Assembly: GCA_002718515.1 (NCBI GenBank)
Contig: PBEX01000008.1
Span: forward strand, 8,703 to 18,108
DNA: 9,406 bases
Direction: 5' to 3'
Source: Phycisphaerae bacterium
GTDB lineage: Bacteria; Planctomycetota; Phycisphaerae; Phycisphaerales; SM1A02
This document shows positions 1-5,508 of this stretch, piece after piece. The notes below the pieces were generated by a model. It had not been told where the DNA came from, did not search any database, and saw nothing but the letters and a program-made list of their open reading frames with translations. Every line of letters starts with the position of its first letter. Position 1 is the first letter of the stretch. The translations under genes and the position numbers were made by a program.

Positions 1-273
1 GAAACTTCGACTAACTTTGTCATCGAACACATCATTGTGAGTGATGGCGAAGTGGGTATTTATGGTGGTGGTGGGTTCTGTTGGCCACATGGCAATGCAG
101 CAACTGGGTTGACGCTTGATGTCGAAGATGCCACGGTCGCCATGCAAGAACAGAGTGAGCGGTTTGTTGATTTGCTAACGCCTGCAACAGTTACTGGGTT
201 AGTCAGAAGTCATCCAGACGTAAATAAGTCACGGCTTATTGAAGCCGCTGCTCAGCGTATAAAGAATCAGTAA
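1..273 (+). CDS. 3' end of an unrecognised protein (partial, 5' end outside window)
   Basis: The frame is open from the first base to the TAA at 271-273, giving 90 visible residues. A GTG at 37 could serve as a start, but the frame continues upstream of it in protein-like sequence (ETSTNFVIEHII), so I treat this as the tail of a longer gene. The visible part has a Gly-rich turn (IYGGGGFCWPHGNA), then an acidic, mostly helical-looking stretch, and ends with a basic segment (AAAQRIKNQ). There is no membrane segment, signal peptide or catalytic motif that I recognise, and I assign no function. The gene ends 6 bp from the stop codon of the convergent rplU, with no room for a terminator between them. 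Confidence 0.6.
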   Translation, partial: ETSTNFVIEHIIVSDGEVGIYGGGGFCWPHGNAATGLTLDVEDATVAMQEQSERFVDLLTPATVTGLVRSHPDVNKSRLIEAAAQRIKNQ

Positions 274-279
274 ACGGGT

Positions 280-645
280 TTACTCGTCGTCAGACTTTTT
301 AGTCGTCTTCTTGGTAGTCTTTTTCTTGGTAGTTTTCTTCGCTGAAATCTCACCAACTTTGACTTTTAGAAACCGTTGACGGTGGCCTGTTTTACGGCGG
401 TAGCCTTTACGCCTCTTGAACTTAATGACGTCAATCTTGTCGCCCTTAACTTCTTCAAGAACTTCGATTGCGACTGTAGCGCCTTCGACGTATGGCGTTC
501 CGACTGTTGGTTCACCTTCGCCACCAATCATAAGCACGTTGTCAAGCGTAATGGTATCGCCCTCAACATCACGAAGATCGACCTCTAGGACATCTCCTGT
601 GCTGACTTTGATTTGTGTTCCACTGTCTTCTACGATTGCGTACAT
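280..645 (-). CDS. rplU: Large-subunit ribosomal protein L21 with Lys/Thr tail
   Basis: This is ribosomal protein L21, a 23S rRNA-binding protein of the 50S subunit. The start MYAIVEDSGTQIKV matches the conserved L21 N-terminus (usually MYAIVETGGKQYKV). The family signature is seen around residues 78-97, a basic block beginning KRRKGYRRKTGHRQ. The ATG at 645 is preferred over the upstream in-frame start at 741: an AGGAG lies 7 nt before it, and homology begins exactly there. The protein has 121 residues against about 103 in most bacteria. The excess is a low-complexity C-terminal tail (residues 102-121) of repeated Lys-Thr units ending SDDE. L21 is normally followed by rpmA (L27) and often obgE, but here the next gene is convergent and unrelated. 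A good promoter lies just upstream, so it can be transcribed independently of the aminotransferase gene. Confidence 0.95.
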   Translation of the reverse strand: MYAIVEDSGTQIKVSTGDVLEVDLRDVEGDTITLDNVLMIGGEGEPTVGTPYVEGATVAIEVLEEVKGDKIDVIKFKRRKGYRRKTGHRQRFLKVKVGEISAKKTTKKKTTKKTTKKSDDE

Positions 646-652
646 GATTAGG

Positions 653-657
653 CTCCT
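653..657 (-). promoter_or_regulatory. Ribosome binding site of rplU
   Basis: The minus strand reads AGGAG here, 7 nt before the ATG at 645. It fixes the rplU start against the longer open frame beginning at 741. Confidence 0.8.
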
Positions 658-676
658 ACGTTTTGGGGAACGGGGC

Positions 677-705
677 ATCATAGCAAAAATCGTCCTAAAC
701 GCCAA
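677..705 (-). promoter_or_regulatory. Sigma-70-type promoter of rplU (extended -10)
   Basis: On the minus strand there is a -35-like TTGGCG (705-700), a 17-nt spacer and a -10 TATGAT (682-677) preceded by TGC, so the -10 is of the extended TGn type. Transcription would begin near 670, giving a leader of about 25 nt that contains the AGGAG site. The -35 overlaps the last codons of the aminotransferase gene, whose stop codon is at 695-697. Spacing and motif agreement are good, but this is a reading by eye. Confidence 0.6.
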
Positions 706-1846
706 CCCCATCACGCAGGGTTTGAAGGCGTTCAACCGCATTTTTTAGTGTTTCAACGCCTTTACAGAAGGCAAAACGGACATATTGTTGACCATCGTTG
801 CTCTGAGCGTAGAAAGCAGTGGGCGGGATGCCAACGACTTTGCAGGTCTTGGCGAGATGATGGCAGAAGGTGACATCATCATCAAACCCAAATGGCGTAT
901 GGTTTGCGAGCACGAAGTAAGTGCCTGCGGGAGGATCAACTTGGAAGCCCGCTGCGTTGAGACCCTCGACGAGCACATCTCTGCGTTCAGTGTATTCGGC
1001 TGTGTATTCGTCAAAGTACGCATCTGGTGCAAGGAGTGCTTCTGCTGCTGCGACCTGCAACGGCGTTGCAGCACAGAATGTCAAGAATTGGTGGGCGTTT
1101 CGAATGCCTTCTGTTAAGTGAGGTGGTGCAACTGCCCAGCCGATTTTCCAGCCGGTCACGGAGAACACCTTGCCAAGCGAACGGAGTGTGATGGTTCGCT
1201 CTTTCATCCCAGGCAGTGTTGCGATTGGGACGTGTGTACCAGTTAACACAAGCCTGTCATAGACTTCATCTGCAAGGACTATTGCGTCATGTTTGATGGC
1301 TAACTCAGCGATGAGCCCAAGTTCGCCTGATGTCAATACGCGGCCAGTTGGATTGTGCGGCGTATTGACAATAATCATCTTGGTTGAGTCTGAGAAAGCG
1401 TTCCGCAATTCTTCCTCATCTAGGGTAAAAGTGGGTGCATGAAGCGTGACAATGTTGACCTTTGCTCCAGCCATGGAAAGGCATGCGAGGTATGAATCAT
1501 AGAATGGTTCGATGATGATGACTTCATCGCCTTCGTTGATGAGACCGAGAATCGATGCAGCAATTGTTTCGGTCGAACCGCACGTAACTGTGACTTCATC
1601 AAGCGGATCCGTTTCAAGTTGAAATGTTTGAGCGATTGCGTTGACGAGTTTGGGATGACCCGCTGAACGGGAGTATTGATTCTCGTTATCCCGGATTGCT
1701 TTGATTGCAGCTTCCTTGATGAACTCTGGAGCTGGAAAATCAGGGAACCCCTGCCCCAAATTGATTGCATCATTTTCAATGGCAATCCTGCTCCATGTCG
1801 CAAAGCATGATTCCCCGAACGCTGATAATCTATTTGCTATGCTCAT
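695..1846 (-). CDS. PLP-dependent class I/II aminotransferase, kynurenine/methionine type
   Basis: This is a fold-type I aminotransferase of 383 residues, a usual length for the family. Near the N-terminus LGQGFPDFPAP is typical of kynurenine aminotransferases and YbdL-like methionine aminotransferases. Further PLP-site motifs are NTPHNPTGR (Asn165 contacts the cofactor), LADEVYDR (Asp193 pairs with the pyridine nitrogen, Tyr196), SLGKVFSVTGWKIGW (Lys226 forms the Schiff base) and YVRFAFCK (Arg357, substrate carboxylate). All key residues are present and it should be an active cytosolic enzyme moving amino groups from an amino acid to a 2-oxo acid. The exact substrate cannot be told from sequence. 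I choose the ATG at 1846 over the one at 1852 because the only Shine-Dalgarno site (AGGA, 1857-1854) lies 7 nt from the former and 1 nt from the latter. The site overlaps the stop codon of the small gene upstream, implying translational coupling. Confidence 0.9.
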   Translation of the reverse strand: MSIANRLSAFGESCFATWSRIAIENDAINLGQGFPDFPAPEFIKEAAIKAIRDNENQYSRSAGHPKLVNAIAQTFQLETDPLDEVTVTCGSTETIAASILGLINEGDEVIIIEPFYDSYLACLSMAGAKVNIVTLHAPTFTLDEEELRNAFSDSTKMIIVNTPHNPTGRVLTSGELGLIAELAIKHDAIVLADEVYDRLVLTGTHVPIATLPGMKERTITLRSLGKVFSVTGWKIGWAVAPPHLTEGIRNAHQFLTFCAATPLQVAAAEALLAPDAYFDEYTAEYTERRDVLVEGLNAAGFQVDPPAGTYFVLANHTPFGFDDDVTFCHHLAKTCKVVGIPPTAFYAQSNDGQQYVRFAFCKGVETLKNAVERLQTLRDGVGV

Positions 1847-1853
1847 CGCCATA

Positions 1854-1857
1854 TCCT
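1854..1857 (-). promoter_or_regulatory. Ribosome binding site of the aminotransferase, overlapping the upstream stop codon
   Basis: The minus strand reads TAGGATATGGCGATG: the TAG stop of the small upstream gene, AGGA sharing its bases, and then two candidate ATGs. The 7-nt spacing points to the second ATG (1846). The arrangement is typical of translational coupling. Confidence 0.55.
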
Positions 1858-2035
1858 AACAATTAGGATCTTTCTCTGAATCTGGCAAAGAGTCATCACT
1901 TTCCCGTTTCATTTGACCTTTAGGGCGTTTGATTTGAAATTTGGACTCTTCTGATTCTTGAGCCTGGCCACGAATCTTCTTAAACCAGTCACCGCGAAAT
2001 AGACCTCGTCTTGAAATATTATTGCCTTTGCTCAT
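1856..2035 (-). CDS. Small basic orphan protein (59 aa), coupled to the aminotransferase
   Basis: I do not recognise this short reading frame. From the ATG at 2035 it encodes 59 residues. The N-terminal half is basic, with SRRGLFRGDWFKKIRG at about residues 8-23; the C-terminal half is charged and acidic, rich in Ser, Glu, Asp and Lys, and ends DPNC. It has no hydrophobic stretch, so although SRRGLF resembles a twin-arginine motif it is not a Tat signal. The frame can be extended to a TTG at 2080 (74 aa), but neither start has a convincing Shine-Dalgarno site. The best argument for a real gene is its position: it ends 9 nt before the preferred aminotransferase start, whose AGGA overlaps this stop codon. 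It may be a co-expressed partner or a leader peptide. Confidence 0.45.
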   Translation of the reverse strand: MSKGNNISRRGLFRGDWFKKIRGQAQESEESKFQIKRPKGQMKRESDDSLPDSEKDPNC

Positions 2036-2142
2036 CAGAATTGAACTAACTCTATTTGTGACATTAACAGATTCTGACAACGTGCATTTGTAAAACGAAT
2101 GTTGGACATTTAATATTCAGTGTACTCTACATTGAGTTATCA

Positions 2143-3897
2143 TTGCGAGGCATGACAACCATTGACTGGGTAATTGTTGCGTTCTACATTGTTATCGCTA
2201 TTGGAATTGGCGCTTGGTTTACAAAAAGAGCAAGCCGTGGAACAAGTGACTTTTTTGTTGCAGGCAGATCACTTGGTTGGTTTGTCGCAGGCACATCAAT
2301 CGTCGCAACAACATTTGCCGCTGACACACCCGTATTCGTTGCAGGCATGTCAAGAGCTGAAGGCATTTCTGCAAACTGGTTTTGGTGGAGTGTGTTAATT
2401 GGACAAGTTGCAACTGCAACTATTTTTGCAAAACTATGGCGAAGAAGTGAAGTGCTCACTGATGTTGAATTTGTGCAGTTCCGCTATGGAAGTGGAACAT
2501 ACACAACAATACTGAGACTCTTTAAGTCGCTCTTTAACGGCGTCTTCTTTAACTGCGTCGTAATGGCGGCAGTCACGCTTGCGATGGTCAAAGTTACGAC
2601 AGTCCTACTCGATTTGAATCCAGACAACTGGTATTCCGTACTAGGACTGTTTGAAATCAACTCGACTTGGCTTGTGCTATTGACACTCGGCACAGTCGGT
2701 CTTGTGTACTCTGCTCTCTCTGGTTTGTACGGTGTTGTGTACACCGACATGGTTCAGTTCGTCTTAGCGATGGTCGGTTCCATTGGACTTGCAGTCATTG
2801 CGTATCTTGATGCTTCTTCAGGCGAAGGACTCATGGCGAAACTCCAGGCAAGCCCAGATTTCAATGGAGACCTCTTACAATTCTTTCCTCGCTTTACTGA
2901 ACTTAGTTGGCCCCTCTTCATATTTGTCGTCTACATCATGATGCTCTGGTGGTCATCAGCCCCCGGAAAGGGCTATTCTGTGCAGCGACTGCTTGCGACA
3001 CGCAGCGAACGCGATGCGAAACTCGCATTCCTTTGGTACGCATTCCTTCATTACGTCATTCGTCCGTGGCCTTGGATTGTCGTTGGCATTCTGTCGCTCA
3101 TCTACTTCCCTGGCATAGAAGATTCAGAAACTGCGTTCCCCTTGATGATTGACCACTTCCTTCCGGCTGGTCTCAAAGGCGTCATGGTTGCCGCGATGCT
3201 TGCAGCATTCATGTCAACCATCGACACACACTTAAACTGGGGCGCGTCTTATGTCGTAAACGATGTCTATGAACCGTACATCAATCCAAATGCTCCCCAG
3301 AAACATTACGTATTGATAGCCCGCGCAACAATGGTTGTCATCATGGTGCTCGCGATCATCGCAACAACGCTTATTCCAAGCATTTTGGATGCGTTTAAAT
3401 TCATAGGCGTATTCTTTGCAGGACTTGGGACGGTCCTCATTGCAAGATGGTTCTGGTGGCGTGTCAACGCCAAAACGGAAATCGTTGCACTCGCGTCAAC
3501 AATCATCATCGCATCGTTAACACTCAAGTTCTTGCCCAACACAACCGTCGATGGCGTAACCAAGGATCTCTTTACGCTTCGTGTTTTGATTACTACCCTT
3601 AGTGTCGCGGCAATATGGATTACTTTTGCATTCATAACATCTAAATCCCCAACTCAAGCAGACGTAGCATTCCATGAAAAAATGCAGATTGGTGGCAAGG
3701 GCTGGTACAAAGTTTCAGCAGTTCAATCGAAGTTGCCTGAGGGCATTGTCGAATGGTTACTCGTCATGGCGATATTGCTTTGTATACTGCTTGGCACTGG
3801 CAAAGTCATTTTCCACGAATGGGGAATTGGCTTCGCATTACTTGCAGTTGCTAGCGTGTTATTGATTCCGTTCATCCGCTCTTTAAAGCGAGCATGA
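2143..3897 (+). CDS. Sodium:solute symporter (SSS family)
   Basis: This is an inner-membrane secondary transporter of the SSS family (PutP/SGLT-like), which imports an organic solute with Na+. The 584-residue frame has many hydrophobic segments, roughly at residues 8-25, 45-68, 78-97, 135-157, 175-195, 200-222, 255-271, 295-322, 340-365, 390-412, 416-436, 445-463, 478-498, 535-553 and 560-580. The TM2 region has TTFAADTP (Asp61, about where PutP has its essential Asp55). SALSGLYGVVYTDMVQF (190-206) matches the SSS family signature. AAFMSTIDTHLNWGASYVVNDVY has Ser358-Thr359 where PutP has Na+ ligands Ser340-Thr341. The substrate is not predictable. The start may be the TTG at 2143, weakly preceded by GAG, or the ATG at 2152, whose GAGG is only 1 nt away; the N-terminus differs by three residues. 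Its 3' end overlaps the convergent peptidase gene by 15 bp. Confidence 0.9.
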   Translation: MRGMTTIDWVIVAFYIVIAIGIGAWFTKRASRGTSDFFVAGRSLGWFVAGTSIVATTFAADTPVFVAGMSRAEGISANWFWWSVLIGQVATATIFAKLWRRSEVLTDVEFVQFRYGSGTYTTILRLFKSLFNGVFFNCVVMAAVTLAMVKVTTVLLDLNPDNWYSVLGLFEINSTWLVLLTLGTVGLVYSALSGLYGVVYTDMVQFVLAMVGSIGLAVIAYLDASSGEGLMAKLQASPDFNGDLLQFFPRFTELSWPLFIFVVYIMMLWWSSAPGKGYSVQRLLATRSERDAKLAFLWYAFLHYVIRPWPWIVVGILSLIYFPGIEDSETAFPLMIDHFLPAGLKGVMVAAMLAAFMSTIDTHLNWGASYVVNDVYEPYINPNAPQKHYVLIARATMVVIMVLAIIATTLIPSILDAFKFIGVFFAGLGTVLIARWFWWRVNAKTEIVALASTIIIASLTLKFLPNTTVDGVTKDLFTLRVLITTLSVAAIWITFAFITSKSPTQADVAFHEKMQIGGKGWYKVSAVQSKLPEGIVEWLLVMAILLCILLGTGKVIFHEWGIGFALLAVASVLLIPFIRSLKRA

Positions 3898-5274
3898 ACC
3901 CCAGTTCTCGATGACTTGAAGAAGGTCTGTCACATTAACTGAACCATCGCTGTTGAGATCTTCACTACACCCACTGCATGAGCCCCAAGCGCCAATGACG
4001 CTAAGCAAATCTGTCACATTAACCGTGCCATCACCGTTTATGTCTTCTGGGCAAAATGGCTCATCGATTACAACTGGCCAGCTAACACTCTGAGTCATGT
4101 AAGTATTGCGAGCAGTTTCGTTGCGAACCCAGGGCGTAGGGTCGACGACTGTAACTGCTACTGTATGAGTGCCTACTGGCAAACCAAGTGAAGCCACAGT
4201 GAACGAGTTGCTGAGATTTACTTGTTTGCCATTTACCGTCCACTCAATGTCATACGCGTGTGTCATCTCAATTGGCGTGATGTAAATGTCATCACCTATG
4301 TATTTAGGACCAAGTGAAGCGTGAGCGTCAAGCGGTTCAACAATTTTATAGAACTCAATAATAAATGACTCAGCAGAAATTTGATTAAAAGGTCTAGCGA
4401 GTGCGCGCATCATAGAGTTGTTTGAAGGTCTGTAAATTCCAAACTCATGATACATCGCACCTTCATATGTTGAACATAACCCGTCCCATGCTGAGTCATT
4501 CTCGCCTAACCAATTCGCCCACTTCGTGCCGCTCGCGAGCATTTCGTCGTAATCGTAAATGGAGACATTAAGCGGCCCCGGTTCTGAACCAGTATAGGTG
4601 TCATTCGTGTAGAAGTATTCATCGGCTAGATTGCCCATACTGTGACCGAATTCATGAATAGCGACATCAACGGAGTTCGCATTATCACCTGAGAATGTCC
4701 CTATCTCGGACGATGAATAGCCCGCACCACCATACTTTGAAGAATTTGCCACAGCGAGAATTGAATCGACATCAGGCGCGTTGTTTGCGTAGCTCCAAGC
4801 AGAACTCACATTCACACAAAGAAGTCGCTCGATGTTGTTACACCAGAATGTCATGTCCATTGCGGTGTCGCGATACGTTCCTTGAGGGTCATTATCAACG
4901 CCAGATTCATTTGAGAGGACATCTACACGATGGACATTAAAGAGTGGTAAATATGACTCTAGCGGTTCAATGCCAAAGAAGCCATCAAGCGCATTCTGCA
5001 CATGGTCTTCGTAATCATCTAAATCACTAACTGTATATCCATCGCCCACAAAGACAATATCGATTCGGTTATCCGTTGGACCGTTGTCAATAATTGTGGT
5101 TACGCCTGCGATGCCTTGCTCAACGAAGTTTGTCGTCTCGCTCATCTCCATCAGGAGTCTGCCGCCATCAAAGCGTCCATCTTTAGTGACTGTGTCCCAA
5201 TAAACCGTTTCAAACTCTGGCTGAAGGGAGATGATTGATGCAGCGCAAATGATTAATGTATTCATGATTACCAT
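3883..5274 (-). CDS. Secreted M64-type metallopeptidase with C-terminal dockerin
   Basis: This is a probable exported zinc peptidase of 463 residues. A short hydrophobic N-terminus (about residues 4-18) looks like a signal peptide, though it lacks a lysine or arginine. RIDIVFVGDGYT (70-81) and HEFGHSMGNLADEY (207-220) match the M64 (IgA-peptidase-like) family: HExxH with His207, Glu208 and His211, then DEY. YRPSNNSMMR (281-290) is a Met-turn-like segment. Residues 320-405 resemble an Ig-like beta domain. Residues 408-461 form two EF-hand-like loops (DINGDGTVNVTD and DLNSDGSVNVTD) separated by WGSCSGC, a GC-type dockerin probably used for cell-surface anchoring or sorting. The real protein target is unknown; 'IgA peptidase' is only the family label. 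The start is uncertain between the ATGs at 5274 and 5265, neither with a clear Shine-Dalgarno site. A tRNA gene with its own terminator lies just upstream. Confidence 0.85.
   Translation of the reverse strand: MVIMNTLIICAASIISLQPEFETVYWDTVTKDGRFDGGRLLMEMSETTNFVEQGIAGVTTIIDNGPTDNRIDIVFVGDGYTVSDLDDYEDHVQNALDGFFGIEPLESYLPLFNVHRVDVLSNESGVDNDPQGTYRDTAMDMTFWCNNIERLLCVNVSSAWSYANNAPDVDSILAVANSSKYGGAGYSSSEIGTFSGDNANSVDVAIHEFGHSMGNLADEYFYTNDTYTGSEPGPLNVSIYDYDEMLASGTKWANWLGENDSAWDGLCSTYEGAMYHEFGIYRPSNNSMMRALARPFNQISAESFIIEFYKIVEPLDAHASLGPKYIGDDIYITPIEMTHAYDIEWTVNGKQVNLSNSFTVASLGLPVGTHTVAVTVVDPTPWVRNETARNTYMTQSVSWPVVIDEPFCPEDINGDGTVNVTDLLSVIGAWGSCSGCSEDLNSDGSVNVTDLLQVIENWGSCSL
3892..4053 (-). repeat. GC-type dockerin segment, copy 1 (end of M64 peptidase)
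   Basis: Two calcium-binding-type loops, each of the form DxNxDGxVNVTD, are joined by AWGSCSGC. The segment has four cysteines: one before loop 1, two in the linker and one after loop 2. It is clearly related, in protein and in part in DNA, to the segment at 8570-8728. Confidence 0.8.
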
Positions 5275-5312
5275 TTCGCAATACTACTTCTTTTTGTTTC
5301 GATAAACAAATA

Positions 5313-5338
5313 AAAAACACGCTCAAAAGCGTGTTTTT
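5313..5338 (-). terminator. Intrinsic terminator after tRNA-Ser
   Basis: An 11-bp perfect stem (5313-5323 with 5328-5338) encloses a 4-nt loop. On the minus strand the hairpin core is ACACGCT-TTTG-AGCGTGT followed by a run of T. It begins 3 nt beyond the tRNA 3' end, so it ends the tRNA transcript. The A-run on the other side makes it potentially bidirectional. It also separates tRNA transcription from the peptidase gene, which starts 39 bp further on. Confidence 0.85.
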
Positions 5339-5341
5339 CAA

Positions 5342-5431
5342 CGGACAGGGCGGGATTCGAACCCGCGGTACCGGTATAACCAGTACGCCGGTTTAGCAAA
5401 CCGGTGCCTTCAGCCGCTCGGCCACCTGTCC
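5342..5431 (-). tRNA. tRNA-Ser (anticodon GCU)
   Basis: The minus strand folds into a complete class II tRNA of 90 nt. The acceptor stem is GGACAGG/CCTGTCC with discriminator G. The D arm has stem GCC/GGC, and the anticodon stem is CCGGT/ACCGG with loop TTGCTAA, giving anticodon GCU, which reads AGC and AGU serine codons. The long variable arm has a 7-bp stem (GTACTGG with CCGGTAC, one G-T pair), the serine hallmark. The T arm is GCGGG-TTCGAAT-CCCGC. CCA is not encoded; the next bases are TTG. Upstream on the minus strand TGGTAAACT (5452-5444) could be an extended -10, but no good -35 is seen. Confidence 0.97.
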
Positions 5432-5488
5432 AGAGGGCTGAGCAGTTTACCACATATTGACGTTCCATAATGAGACCATAACTGAGAA

Positions 5489-5497
5489 TGATATGAT
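5489..5497 (+). promoter_or_regulatory. Extended -10 promoter element of the fusion gene
   Basis: TGATATGAT is an extended -10 (TGn plus TATGAT, 5 of 6 consensus bases) that ends 11 bp before the ATG at 5509. A -35 at normal spacing is not obvious; TTGACG at 5457-5462 is too far away (29 bp). Transcription would start around 5504-5509, leaving almost no leader. The 10 bases TATGATGCCC are identical to the -10 and following bases of the rplU promoter. Confidence 0.45.
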
Positions 5498-5503
5498 GCC
5501 CTC
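5489..5503 (+). repeat. Inverted flanking repeat, left copy
   Basis: TGATATGATGCCCTC matches the minus strand at 8517-8503 (TGATTTGATGCCCTC) at 14 of 15 positions. The left copy lies 5 bp before the fusion-gene ATG and includes its presumed -10. Confidence 0.4.
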
Positions 5504-5508
5504 CTCAC

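Noticed and set aside
416..748. Open frame on the plus strand opposite rplU
   Set aside because: It lies entirely antisense to the strongly supported L21 gene and its promoter; its composition (Ser/Thr-rich, repetitive) is what antisense of a Lys/Glu-rich gene gives.
1990..2035. SRRGLF in the small protein as a twin-arginine export signal
   Set aside because: No hydrophobic segment follows; the sequence continues with charged residues (DWFKKIRG).
2102..2133. TTGGAC...TACATT as a promoter for the symporter gene
   Set aside because: The -35 matches only three consensus bases and the spacer is about 20 bp; no better pair was seen, so I do not call it.
5342..5431. tRNA-Ser as a possible integration (att) site
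   Set aside because: No integrase gene and no second copy of the tRNA 3' end were found in the window.
5268..5468. Minus-strand open frame running through the tRNA gene
   Set aside because: It translates the tRNA-Ser and its terminator; the predicted peptide is an artefact of the tRNA sequence.
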